From Algihabitans sp965233705 (lineage in GTDB: Bacteria; Pseudomonadota; Alphaproteobacteria; Kiloniellales; DSM-21159): a DNA stretch of 64,000 nt. The stretch covers positions 124,001 to 188,000 of the forward strand of contig CBDDTF010000004.1 in NCBI GenBank assembly GCA_965233705.1. Direction: 5' to 3'. The position numbers and the translations under genes were made by a program. Positions 48,352 through 56,174 of this stretch are shown here, one piece after another; position 1 is the stretch's first letter; the number at the start of each line of letters is the position of its first letter. Under the pieces are notes generated by a model. That model was not told the DNA's origin, made no database searches, and saw nothing but the letters and a program-made list of their open reading frames with translations.

Positions 48352-48497
48352 CGCTGTCTCCTATCGTCTCTGTGCAAGGCGCACCGGCCGGAGCGATCCG
48401 GCCGGGCAGTCTGCGCCGGGCCTCCAGGGGTGCCCGACGCGGTGGAAGTCGGTCTGTATAAGCGGCTGGGCCGCGATTTCAAGCGGACTCGCGCGGC

Positions 48498-49454
48498 TCA
48501 GGCGAACTTGCGGGCCGGCGGATCGTCGAACAGGCTGGAGACCGAGCGCTCGTCGCTGATGCGGCGCATGGCCTCGCCCAGCAGCGGGGCGATGGTGAGC
48601 TGGCGGATGTTCTGCGCCACGCGCACCGCCTCGGTCGCCGGGATGCTGTCGGTGGTGACCAGCTCGGTCAGCGGCGAGGAGCTGACGCGGGCGACGGCGC
48701 CGCCGGAGAGCACGCCGTGGGTGACGTAGGCGGCGACCGAGCTGGCGCCGGCGTCCATCAGCGCGACCGCCGCGTTGCACAGGGTGCCGGCGGAGTCGAC
48801 GATGTCGTCGACCAGCACGCAGGCGCGGCCCTTCACGTCGCCGATGATGTTCATCACCTCGGAGACGCCGGCGCGCTCGCGGCGCTTGTCAATGATCGCC
48901 AGGTCGGCGTCCAGCCGCCGCGCGATGGCGCGCGCGCGCACCACGCCGCCGACGTCGGGCGAGACCACGGTCAGCTCCTGGCCGTCGTACTTCTGCAGGA
49001 TGTCGTTGGTGAAGACCGGCGCGGCGAAGAGGTTGTCGGTCGGGATGTCGAAGAAGCCCTGGATCTGCCCGGCGTGCAGGTCGAGGGTCAGCACGCGGTT
49101 GGCGCCGGCGGTGGTGATCAGGTTGGCCACCAGCTTGGCCGAGATCGGCGTGCGCGGGCCGGACTTCCGGTCCTGGCGCGCATAGCCGTAGTAGGGGATC
49201 ACCGCCGTCACCCGACGGGCCGAGCCGCGGCGCAGGGCGTCGAGCGCGACCAGCAGCTCCAGCAGGTTGTCGTTGGCCGGGTAGGAGGTCGACTGAATCA
49301 GGAAGACGTCCTCGCCGCGCACGTTCTCCTCGATCTCGACGAAGACCTCCATGTCGGAGAAGCGCTTCATCGAGGCCTTGGTGAGCGGCAGGTTGAGATA
49401 CGCAGAGATGGCCTCGGCCAGGGGCCGATTGGAATTGCCGGTCAGAATTTTCAT
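48498..49454 (-). CDS. prs: Ribose-phosphate pyrophosphokinase
   Basis: This 318-residue enzyme makes PRPP from ribose 5-phosphate and ATP. Visible motifs are MKILTGNSNRPLAEAISAYL, YYGYARQDRKSGPRTPISAK, DLHAGQIQGFFDIPTDNLFA, and the PRPP site RACVLVDDIVDSAGTLCNAA. The ATG at 49454 is used; the frame is open further upstream but without similarity. It leads the prs-rplY-pth-ychF group on the minus strand, joining nucleotide precursor supply with translation genes. Confidence 0.97.
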   Translation of the reverse strand: MKILTGNSNRPLAEAISAYLNLPLTKASMKRFSDMEVFVEIEENVRGEDVFLIQSTSYPANDNLLELLVALDALRRGSARRVTAVIPYYGYARQDRKSGPRTPISAKLVANLITTAGANRVLTLDLHAGQIQGFFDIPTDNLFAAPVFTNDILQKYDGQELTVVSPDVGGVVRARAIARRLDADLAIIDKRRERAGVSEVMNIIGDVKGRACVLVDDIVDSAGTLCNAAVALMDAGASSVAAYVTHGVLSGGAVARVSSSPLTELVTTDSIPATEAVRVAQNIRQLTIAPLLGEAMRRISDERSVSSLFDDPPARKFA

Positions 49455-49628
49455 CGGGTCACAGGTCCAGCAGGGCGCACGCCGCGCGGCCACCGTGACT
49501 GCCTGCCCCGGGCCGCGCGCGGCGGACCATATCAATCGGTCACGGGGCTGTAAACGACGTGTGGCCGGCAAGGCGCGGGTGCCGATGCGGCCGCGCGGCG
49601 GGGGCCGTGCAGCGGCGGTCTCGCCGCC

Positions 49629-50594
49629 TCAATCCTGGGTTTGTCCGGCCTGGCCGATCAGCTCGCTCAGGCCGTCGGCGGCATAGTCGGCGACCTGGCG
49701 GGCGATCTGGCCCCAGCGGCCGTCGAGCTGGCCGGCGGGAATCCGGTTGGCCTGGGCGACGCGGCCGATTTCGGGGCCCAGCTCGCCGTTCTCGCGGCTT
49801 TCCAGCAGGCGCCAGCTGATGGTCGCACGCTCCCGGCCTGGGCCGTCGGGCACCACCTCGACCCGCCCGGCGATCAGCAGGTCGCCGGGCCCAGGCTCGC
49901 GCGCCTGGGGCAGGTCGCGCCTTTCCAGCTCGGCGCGCAGCGCGGCCGGCAGGCTGTCGGGCCCGTCGCCCGGCGCGCCGGAGATCGGCAGCACCACCAG
50001 GCGGGCGCCGGGAAAGCCGGGCAGGGCGACCTGCTCGATCGGCGCCGGCTTCAGCCGCTCGGCCAGCGCCGCGGCGGTGGTGTCGGCCAGGTCGGCCAGC
50101 AGGGACGACTCACCCCGCCGCCAGTCCGCCAGCGGCACACGGGCCGCATGCGAGACCCGGGTGACCGGGGTGCCGTCGGGCTCGGCCACGCGGGCGACCA
50201 GGGTCAGCTCGGCCGCTTCCTCTACTTCGGCCGTCTCTACTTCGGGCGCATCTTCTTCGGGCGTCCCCCGTTCGGCCGCGCCGCCGGCGGGGACGAGGCG
50301 CCCGTCGACGACCAATGTGCGGTTGCCGGGGCCGCCGCGCAGGCGCGCGCGCAGGCCCTGGGCTTCCAGGGCTGCGGCCAGCGCCACGGCCAGATCCTCC
50401 CCGCGCGGCCCCAGGCCGTGGGGCGGCAGCACGTGCAGCGTCTGGCGCGCCGCCAGGGCCTTGAGATCGACGGCCTTGCCCGCGGGCTGGAAGGGGCGGG
50501 GAAGCTGGCCGCAGGCGCTCAGCAGCGCGGCCGACAGCACGGCCAGCGCCAGGCCCCGGAGCAGCGGGCGGAACGAAGCTGCGGCAGGCCGCAT
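49629..50594 (-). CDS. Uncharacterised lipoprotein
   Basis: I do not recognise a family. The 321-residue protein has a lipoprotein signal (GLALAVLSAALLSACGQLPR, lipobox LSAC, Cys ~28). The mature part repeats a pattern of short strands: QTLHVLPPHGLGPRGEDLAV; LLIAGRVEVVPDGPGRERAT; ATISWRLLESRENGELG. Two halves seem to contain a similar beta-alpha unit, as in proteins that compare or assemble envelope parts. A 15-base repeat (50219-50263) lies in the linker that reads as acidic EVETAEVEEA. It is 174 bases upstream of prs on the same strand. Confidence 0.7.
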   Translation of the reverse strand: MRPAAASFRPLLRGLALAVLSAALLSACGQLPRPFQPAGKAVDLKALAARQTLHVLPPHGLGPRGEDLAVALAAALEAQGLRARLRGGPGNRTLVVDGRLVPAGGAAERGTPEEDAPEVETAEVEEAAELTLVARVAEPDGTPVTRVSHAARVPLADWRRGESSLLADLADTTAAALAERLKPAPIEQVALPGFPGARLVVLPISGAPGDGPDSLPAALRAELERRDLPQAREPGPGDLLIAGRVEVVPDGPGRERATISWRLLESRENGELGPEIGRVAQANRIPAGQLDGRWGQIARQVADYAADGLSELIGQAGQTQD

Positions 50595-50596
50595 GT

Positions 50597-50665
50597 CTAG
50601 AGCATCACGCAGGTGGCGAGCAGGCCGAGGGTCAGGAAGGCGGCGAAGAGGATCACGTGGGGCAC
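50597..50665 (-). CDS. Candidate 22-residue membrane peptide
   Basis: A short frame from GTG at 50665 reads PHVILFAAFLTLGLLATCV after the start, almost entirely one hydrophobic helix, and ends two bases before the start of the lipoprotein gene. It could be a tiny membrane peptide or a leader translated just before the lipoprotein gene. No strong ribosome site is visible and the frame stays open upstream. Confidence 0.25.
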   Translation of the reverse strand: MPHVILFAAFLTLGLLATCVML

Positions 50666-50907
50666 GGGGCGACGGGCCTCGATCCGGACGGGGCGGGCGA
50701 CGCGGCGGGGTCGCCCGCCCCGGTGGCAGGGAACTAGGTGACGGGGCACCGGGTCGCGGCGACCCGGCGGACAGAGAGGTCGGGCGGCGCCGCGGACGGC
50801 GGTCCAACACGTCGCCGGCCCGACCTTGCCCCCGAAGATAACGCCGTGCGCAAAAAAGGCCATGCCCGCAGAGGGCACGGCTGGGTTGCCGTGAGCCGAC
50901 GCCGCCC

Positions 50908-51678
50908 CTACGGCTCGAGGGCGATGGCCGAGAGCTGGCGGCCGTAGTCGGGCTCGCCGCTCCAGGTGGCGCGACGGTAGCTGAAGAAGCGGTGCGGCTC
51001 GGCGCAGGTGTCGCATGGCAGCACCTGCACCCGGCCGACGCCGGCCAGGGTCAGCCGCCGCGCGACGTAGCCCTTGAGGTCGAAGTGGGCCTTGTCGGCC
51101 CGGCTGGCCGAGGGGCAGAAGAACTGCGCGTTCTCCGGGTCCTGCGCCAGGAAGGGGGCGGCGAAGTCGGCGCCCACCTCGTAGGAGCGCTGGGCGATGC
51201 AGGGGCCGATCCCCGCCTGGATGCGCTCCGCCTCGGCGCCCAGGCGGCGCATCGCCGCCACCGTCGCCTCCAGCACGCCGCCGAGCGCGCCCTTCCAGCC
51301 GGAATGGCAGGCGCCGACCACGCCGGCCGTGGCGTCGGCCAGCAGCACCGGCGCGCAGTCGGCCGCCAGCACGCCGAGCGCGAGGCCCGGCCGCGCGGTG
51401 ACCAGGCCGTCGGCCCGCGGTCCCTGGCCGATCTCCCAGGGCGCGTCCACCGCGACCACCTCGGCGGAATGCACCTGGTGCAGGGTGACCAGCGCCGCGC
51501 CGGGCAGGTCGAGCTGCGCCATGGCGCGGCGCCGGTTCTCGCGCACCGCCGCGGGCGCGTCGCGCGAGCCCGGTCCGCAGTTGAGGGAGGCATAGAGGCC
51601 GTCGGAGACGCCGCCTTCGCGCGAGAAGAAGGCGTGGCGCACCCGCGGCAGCTCGTTGAGAGGCCCGATCGTCAGCAT
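50908..51678 (-). CDS. pgeF: Peptidoglycan editing factor PgeF (laccase-domain protein)
   Basis: PgeF/YfiH hydrolyses misincorporated L-Ser in muropeptides; related proteins were once called multicopper polyphenol oxidases. The 256-residue protein has the family pattern HAFFSREGGVSDGLYASLNC, VTLHQVHSAEVV, VLAADCAPVLLADA, CHSGWKGALGGVLEATVAAM and QAGIGPCIAQRSYEVG. The His/Cys metal ligands are intact. The start is ATG at 51678. It is followed by the lipoprotein gene on the same strand after a 243-base gap, and preceded by a Fur-like box region. Confidence 0.93.
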   Translation of the reverse strand: MLTIGPLNELPRVRHAFFSREGGVSDGLYASLNCGPGSRDAPAAVRENRRRAMAQLDLPGAALVTLHQVHSAEVVAVDAPWEIGQGPRADGLVTARPGLALGVLAADCAPVLLADATAGVVGACHSGWKGALGGVLEATVAAMRRLGAEAERIQAGIGPCIAQRSYEVGADFAAPFLAQDPENAQFFCPSASRADKAHFDLKGYVARRLTLAGVGRVQVLPCDTCAEPHRFFSYRRATWSGEPDYGRQLSAIALEP

Positions 51679-51790
51679 GCCCGTCAGTGTAGGACCGATC
51701 GCGCGGCGAGGAAATCGGCCCGTCGCCCCGCGACGTGAAGGGGCGCGCGGATGCGGGCACGCGGCGGCGCGGTGAGGGGGACAAAGAAGG

Positions 51791-51816
51791 CCCCGCCGCG
51801 GTGCGCCGCGGCGGGG
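51791..51816 (-). terminator. Perfect GC hairpin with T-rich minus-strand tail
   Basis: CCCCGCCGCGG (51791-51801) pairs perfectly with CCGCGGCGGGG (51806-51816) over the loop TGCG. Read on the minus strand, CCTTCTTTGT follows. It therefore looks like a terminator for a transcript running left from about 51.95 kb, 110 bases before the pgeF start. Confidence 0.6.
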
Positions 51817-51931
51817 TCGGGAAGAACCCGTCAAGTCAGGAGAGATCGATGCCCACGGTCAAGGGCGGAAGACCGGCTGCCCCGGTCCCGGCCTGTCGCG
51901 TGAAGCAGGTCCAAGCTAGGGAGAGTCGGAA

Positions 51932-51950
51932 GCAAATGCAACTCATTCTC
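51932..51950. promoter_or_regulatory. Fur/Irr-like box
   Basis: Read on the minus strand, GAGAATGAGTTGCATTTGC matches the 19-base Fur consensus at 12 positions by my alignment, including the AATGA...CATT core. The surrounding patch (51930-51975) is much more AT-rich than its neighbours and has ATATTTT just to its right. It may control the MOSC gene (plus strand) or a short minus-strand RNA. Confidence 0.5.
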
Positions 51951-52143
51951 AATCGCGACGCAGATATTTTCCCTTGGCCCCCGCGCCGCGGCCCGCTGGC
52001 CCGGCGGGCGCCCGAGGGATTTGCCGCAGCGCAGCACAGCGGTTGACTCCGCCGGGCGGCGAGCGCTTGACTTCACACAGGTGACACAGACTTCGGCGCC
52101 CAGGGCTCAGCCGGCCCGGGCCCCGGCGGGCAGAGGAGGAGGC

Positions 52144-52938
52144 GTGGCCGAGATCGCGGCGATCTGGCGCTATCCCGTCAAGGGGCTGGCCGGCGAGCGG
52201 CTGGCGCGGGTGCGTCTGCGTGCCGGCGGGCTGCTGCCGCACGACCGCCGCTTCGCGCTGGCGCACGGGGCGACCCGCTTCGACCCGGCGGCGCCGCGCT
52301 ATCTCAAGCCCAGCCAGTTCTACCAGCTCAAGCGCGACGAGAAGCTGGCGCAGCTCGGACTGACCTTCGACGCGGACAGCGGCCTGCTGACGCTGACGCG
52401 CAAGGGCAAGCCGGTGGTGCGCGGCGACGCCACCGATCCCACCGGCCGCCTGGTGCTGACCCAGTTCTTCGCCACCTTCCTGGGCGACGGCGGGCGCGGC
52501 CTGCCCCGGCTGATCGGCGCGCAGGGCCACGCCTTCACCGACACGCCGGCGCGGCACATCTCGCTGCTCAATCTGGCCAGCGTGCGCGATCTGGAGCGGG
52601 TGGTGCGCAGCCCGGTCGATCCCCGCCGCTTCCGCGCCAACCTCTGGCTCGAGGGGCTGCCGGCCTGGGCCGAGCTCGACTGGGTCGGGCGCAGCATCGC
52701 CCTCGGCCCGCCGGAGGCCGCGCTGCGCCTGCGCGTGGTCGAGCCCATCACCCGCTGCGCCGCCACAAACGTCAACCCCGACACGGCCGAGCGCGACCTC
52801 AACCTGCCGCTCGCCCTGCAGCGCGGCTTCGGTCACTGCCATATGGGCGTCTACTGCGAGGTGCTGGACGACGGCGAGATCGCCGAGGGCGACCCGGTCG
52901 CGGTGCCCGCCGAGGTCCGCGCGAGCCTGCCGTTCTGA
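52144..52938 (+). CDS. MOSC domain protein
   Basis: The 264-residue product starts with GTG at 52144 after AGAGGAGGAGGC. It has the MOSC N-terminal beta-barrel pattern (AEIAAIWRYPVKGLAGERLA; GLLPHDRRFALAHG) and a MOSC core (~130-260) with FRANLWLEGLPAWAELDWVG, RVVEPITRCAATNVNPDT and HCHMGVYCEVLDDGEIAEGD. The Cys in TRCAATNV is the conserved MOSC sulfur-carrying position. MOSC proteins handle sulfur or molybdenum cofactor; a YcbX/YiiM-like role is possible. An earlier in-frame ATG at 52021 would add a low-complexity start. Confidence 0.88.
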   Translation: MAEIAAIWRYPVKGLAGERLARVRLRAGGLLPHDRRFALAHGATRFDPAAPRYLKPSQFYQLKRDEKLAQLGLTFDADSGLLTLTRKGKPVVRGDATDPTGRLVLTQFFATFLGDGGRGLPRLIGAQGHAFTDTPARHISLLNLASVRDLERVVRSPVDPRRFRANLWLEGLPAWAELDWVGRSIALGPPEAALRLRVVEPITRCAATNVNPDTAERDLNLPLALQRGFGHCHMGVYCEVLDDGEIAEGDPVAVPAEVRASLPF

Positions 52939-52954
52939 TTCCGCCGGTCTTGGT

Positions 52955-52996
52955 CCTGCCAGTCTGACCCTGCCAGTCTGACCCTGCCGGTCTGAC
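52955..52996. repeat. 14-base tandem repeat, three copies
   Basis: CCTGCCAGTCTGAC is repeated at 52955-52968 and 52969-52982, with a one-base variant to 52996 and flanking partial copies. It fills the short gap between the MOSC and pyridoxal kinase stop codons. Confidence 0.9.
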
Positions 52997-53016
52997 CCTG
53001 GCGGTTGGAAATCTGT

Positions 53017-54006
53017 TCAGCCGACCGCCTCGGCGGCGAAGGCGCGGCGTGGCGCGACCAGGCGGTCCTGCGCCTCGATCAGCGCCAGCTCGCGCCCGCC
53101 CCGCGCCTGCGTCGCCAGCACCAGCTCGTGAATCGCCGCCGCGCAGGCCTCCAGCGCCCGGCGCGGCCCGGCGCCGCGCAGCCAGTGGGCGAGGAACAAC
53201 GCCGCCGTGGCGTCGCCCAGGCCGCCGGGCGGCGGGTCGAGCGTCAGGTAGGGCGTGGCGACCCGCCAGGCCGCCTCCGGCGTCACCGCCAGCATCTCGA
53301 TGCGATCCGCCGGCGTGGTGGCATGGCGCAGGGAGGTGACCAGCACCAGGCGCGGGCCGCGCGCGCAGAGCGCCCGGGCCGCCGCGACCGCCGCCTCCAG
53401 GGTCGCGATGGGGCCGCCGCTGAGCAGCTCCAGCTCGAAGAGGTTGGGGGTCACGATGTCGGCGGCCGGTACGGCCGTCTCGGTCAGGAAGGCCGGGATG
53501 TCCCGCTGCACGAACAGGCCGCTGTCCTGGTCGCCCATCACCGGGTCGCAGCAGTAGACCAGGTCCGGATTGGCCGCCCGCACCCGCGCCACCGCCTCCA
53601 CAATGGCCGCGCCCAGCGGCGCGGCGCCGAGATAGCCCGACAGCACCGCGCGGCAGGCGCCCAGCCCCCCGGAGTCCGCACCCCCGGGGTCCGGCCCCCC
53701 GGAGTCCGGCCCCCCGGAGTCCGGACCTCTGGAGTCCGCACCCCCGGGGGCCCCATCGCGAGACCCTGGACCGCCGGCCCCTGCACCGCCCATCTCGGCG
53801 ACCCGGTCGAGCACGCCGGCGATCAGCGCGGCCACGCGCTCGGGCGGCACCACCTCGCCGGCCCAGGTGCCGTAGCCGGTGTGGTTGGAAAAGTTCACCG
53901 TGTTCACCGGCCAGACCTCGAAGCCCAGCCGCTGCAGCGGAAAGACCGCCGCGCGGTTGCCGACATGGCCGAAGCAGACGTGGGACTGGACCGAGAGAAT
54001 GGACAT
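53017..54006 (-). CDS. pdxY: Pyridoxal kinase with repeat insertion
   Basis: This enzyme phosphorylates pyridoxal for PLP salvage. The 329-residue protein has SILSVQSHVCFGHVGNRAAV, VNTVNFSNHTGYGTWAGEVV, AVLSGYLGAA, YCCDPVMGDQDSGL, VTPNLFELELLSGG and the catalytic region PPPGGLGDATAALFLAHWL. PdxY/PdxK are normally about 285 residues. The excess sits between helix 2 and the AVLSGYLG strand (~residues 73-120) and comes from five in-frame 15-base units (53671-53745), reading GGPDSGGPDSGG. The rest of the fold is intact, so the insert is probably a surface loop. Start ATG 54006. Confidence 0.92.
   Translation of the reverse strand: MSILSVQSHVCFGHVGNRAAVFPLQRLGFEVWPVNTVNFSNHTGYGTWAGEVVPPERVAALIAGVLDRVAEMGGAGAGGPGSRDGAPGGADSRGPDSGGPDSGGPDPGGADSGGLGACRAVLSGYLGAAPLGAAIVEAVARVRAANPDLVYCCDPVMGDQDSGLFVQRDIPAFLTETAVPAADIVTPNLFELELLSGGPIATLEAAVAAARALCARGPRLVLVTSLRHATTPADRIEMLAVTPEAAWRVATPYLTLDPPPGGLGDATAALFLAHWLRGAGPRRALEACAAAIHELVLATQARGGRELALIEAQDRLVAPRRAFAAEAVG
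53671..53745. repeat. 15-base repeat inside pyridoxal kinase
   Basis: Five 15-base units of the type GGAGTCCGGCCCCCC span 53671-53745 in frame with the kinase gene. Single-base differences between units change Asp to Pro or Ser to Ala in the encoded Gly-Gly-Pro-Asp-Ser loop. Confidence 0.9.
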
Positions 54007-54074
54007 GTCAGGAGCTTGGCGCTGTCAGGGTCTTGGCATTGTCAGGGTTTTGGCATTGTCTGGGACTTGGCGGC
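54007..54074. repeat. 17-base tandem repeat at the pyridoxal kinase start
   Basis: Four 17-base units of the form GTCAGGNNNTTGGCNNT occupy 54007-54074. They begin at the base next to the kinase start codon, so they include its ribosome-binding region. The last unit is the most diverged. Confidence 0.85.
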
Positions 54075-54200
54075 GTCTGCGGCCTGGCGCTGGGCAGGGG
54101 CTTGGCACCGCAAGGTGGCGGCAACCTTGCCACACTGCCTGCGGCCGTTATAGTCCGCCGCGAGGTTCGCAGAACGAGAAGACGGGGAGGGTTTCAGCCG

Positions 54201-55088
54201 ATGTCGCAGGCGACCGCGCGGCCGCGCCGCAGCATGCTCTATATGCCGGGCTCCAACACCCGGGCGCTGGACAAGGGGCGCGGCCTGCCGGCCGACGCGC
54301 TGATCCTGGACCTGGAGGACGCCGTCGCCCCCGACGCCAAGGCCGAGGCGCGGGCCAACATCGTCGCCGCGCTGGCCGAGGGCGGCTACGGCAAGCGCGA
54401 GATCGTCGTGCGGGTCAACGGCCTGGACACCCCCTGGGGCGCCGAGGACATCGCCGCCATCGCGCCGAGCGCGGCCGACGCCATCCTGGTCCCCAAGGTG
54501 GAGAGCGCCAAGATGGTGCAGGAGGTCGAGCGGCTGATGGTCAAGGCCGGCGCGCGCGCCGAGATGGGCCTCATGTGCATGATGGAGACGCCGCGCGGCA
54601 TCCTGCGCGCCGAGGAGATCGCCGGCGCCAGCCCGCGGCTGACCTGCCTGGTGATGGGCACCAGCGACCTGGTCAAGGACCTCAATGCCCGGCACACGGC
54701 CGAGCGCCTGCCGGTGCTCACCGCCCTCGGGCTTTGCGTGCTGGCCGCCCGCGCGCAAGGGCTGGCCGTCGTCGACGGCGTGCATCTCGACCTCTCCGAC
54801 GACGCCGGCTTCGCCGCCCAGTGCCGCCAGGGGCGCGAGCTGGGCATGGACGGCAAGACCCTGATCCACCCCAAGACCCTGGCCGCCGCGAACGCCGCCT
54901 TCGGCCCCTCCAAGGCCGAGGTGGACGAGGCCAAGCGCATCATCGCGGCGCATGCCGAGGCGACGCGGGCCGGCCAGGGCGTGGTGGTGCTCGACGGCAA
55001 GCTGATCGAGAACCTGCACGTCGAGGACGCCCAGCGCACCGTCGCCCTGGCCGAGGCGATCGCCGCGCTGGAGGCGGAGGCGGCGTGA
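54201..55088 (+). CDS. CoA-ester lyase, malyl-CoA lyase/CitE-like
   Basis: The 295-residue protein is a TIM-barrel HpcH/HpaI-family lyase. It has RRSMLYMPGSNTRALDKGRG, ILDLEDAVAPDAKAEARANI, AILVPKVESAKMVQEVERLM, MCMMETPRGILRAEEIAGAS and MDGKTLIHPKTLAAANAAF. This fits the malyl-CoA/beta-methylmalyl-CoA lyase (Mcl) branch. Those enzymes split malyl-CoA or methylmalyl-CoA to glyoxylate plus acetyl-CoA or propionyl-CoA. The nearby mesaconyl-CoA-hydratase-like gene supports an ethylmalonyl-CoA pathway role, although CitE-type enzymes of other function look alike. ATG at 54201 has a GGGGAGGG ribosome site. Confidence 0.85.
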   Translation: MSQATARPRRSMLYMPGSNTRALDKGRGLPADALILDLEDAVAPDAKAEARANIVAALAEGGYGKREIVVRVNGLDTPWGAEDIAAIAPSAADAILVPKVESAKMVQEVERLMVKAGARAEMGLMCMMETPRGILRAEEIAGASPRLTCLVMGTSDLVKDLNARHTAERLPVLTALGLCVLAARAQGLAVVDGVHLDLSDDAGFAAQCRQGRELGMDGKTLIHPKTLAAANAAFGPSKAEVDEAKRIIAAHAEATRAGQGVVVLDGKLIENLHVEDAQRTVALAEAIAALEAEAA

Positions 55089-55156
55089 GCCCGAGAGGCC
55101 GCGGCGGCCGCGCGCGCCGGCGATGAACGCGCCCCGGCAATGAAGGCGCGCTGGCG

Positions 55157-56056
55157 ATGAACCTGCGCGACCTGCGCTACCTGGTCGCCGTGGCCGACCA
55201 CGGCCACTTCGGCCGCGCCGCCGAGGCCTGCCACGTCAGCCAGCCGACCCTCTCGGCCCAGCTCCGCAAGCTGGAAGCCTTCCTCGGCGTCGAGCTGTTC
55301 GAGCGCAGCGCCCGCGGCGTGCACCCGACCCGCGCCGGCGCCCGCCTGATCGCGCGCGCCCGGCGGGTGGTGGAGGAGGCCGACCTGCTGCTGGCCGAGG
55401 CCGCGGGACAGCGCGCGCCCCTGGCCGGCCCGCTGGCGCTCGGCCTGATTCCAACCCTGGCGCCCTACCTGCTGCCCTGGGCGGTGCCGGCCGTCGCCGC
55501 CGCCCATCCCGAGCTGCGGCTGGTGATCCACGAGGACCTGACGGCGGCGCTGCTGGAGGGGCTGCGCGCGGGGCGGCTGGACGCCGCCCTGCTGGCGCTG
55601 CCGCTGCCCGACGCCGACCTGACGGTGCGCCCGCTGTTCGCCGAGCCCTTCCTGGTCGCCTGCGCGCGCGACGACCCGCTGCTGCGCGGCGGCGCGGTGC
55701 CGGCCGAGCGGCTGACGCCGGACCGGCTGCTGCTGCTGAGCGAGGGGCACTGCCTGCGCGACCAGGCGCTCGCCGTCTGCGGCAGCGGCCTGGCGGTGCG
55801 GGACGGGGCCGCCGACCTGCGCGCCGCCTCCCTGGAGACACTGCGCCAACTGGTCGCGGCCGGCCAGGGCTGCACCCTGCTGCCGGCGCTGGCCTGCCGC
55901 GAGCCCGACCCGCGCCTGGCGCTGCGCCCCCTGGCGCCGCCGGCCAGCCGGCGGATCGGCCTGGTCTGGCGGCGCAGCTACCCCAAGGCCGCCGACCTGG
56001 AGGCCCTGGCCGAGACCCTGAAGGCCCACCTGCCGGAGGGTGTCGAGCCGCTATAG
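55157..56056 (+). CDS. oxyR: LysR-type peroxide regulator OxyR
   Basis: The 299-residue protein has the LysR helix-turn-helix (residues ~1-60, DLRYLVAVADHGHFGRAAEA; QPTLSAQLRKLEAFLGVELF) and a periplasmic-binding-like sensor. The redox cysteines are at residues 199 (GHCLRDQALAV) and 208, exactly the Escherichia coli OxyR numbering, so peroxide sensing by disulfide formation is expected. It is 68 bases after the lyase gene and directly upstream of katA on the same strand. The stop codon lies inside the first half of a candidate OxyR site. Confidence 0.95.
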   Translation: MNLRDLRYLVAVADHGHFGRAAEACHVSQPTLSAQLRKLEAFLGVELFERSARGVHPTRAGARLIARARRVVEEADLLLAEAAGQRAPLAGPLALGLIPTLAPYLLPWAVPAVAAAHPELRLVIHEDLTAALLEGLRAGRLDAALLALPLPDADLTVRPLFAEPFLVACARDDPLLRGGAVPAERLTPDRLLLLSEGHCLRDQALAVCGSGLAVRDGAADLRAASLETLRQLVAAGQGCTLLPALACREPDPRLALRPLAPPASRRIGLVWRRSYPKAADLEALAETLKAHLPEGVEPL

Positions 56057-56067
56057 CCCCTCTCTAT
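56053..56067 (+). promoter_or_regulatory. Candidate OxyR-binding half-site
   Basis: ATAG at 56053-56056, seven bases, then CTAT at 56064-56067 matches one arm of the OxyR consensus ATAG-N7-CTAT-N7-ATAG-N7-CTAT. The second arm at the expected spacing is degenerate (ATCG at 56075, CGAA at 56086). The site starts within the last codons of oxyR and is 119 bases before katA. Confidence 0.6.
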
Positions 56068-56174
56068 CGCGACAATCGAAACAATCGAATTTCCCTTTGA
56101 AGCGGGCCGGCCTATCGTGGCGGCGACGGTCGGGGCAGGGCCGCTGCCCGAGACCGCGACAGGAGGAGCCAGCG

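Noticed and set aside
51849..52046. Plus-strand ORF MPTVKGGRPAAPVPACRVKQ with a good-looking CAGGAGAG ribosome site
   Set aside because: It runs through the Fur-like box and the AT-rich patch, has no family features (I specifically compared it with HemP), and its end is Arg/Pro-rich filler. Kept only as a possibility.
51831..52076. Minus-strand 81-codon frame over the same region
   Set aside because: The frame includes the Fur-like box as coding sequence and has no ribosome site or recognisable domain.
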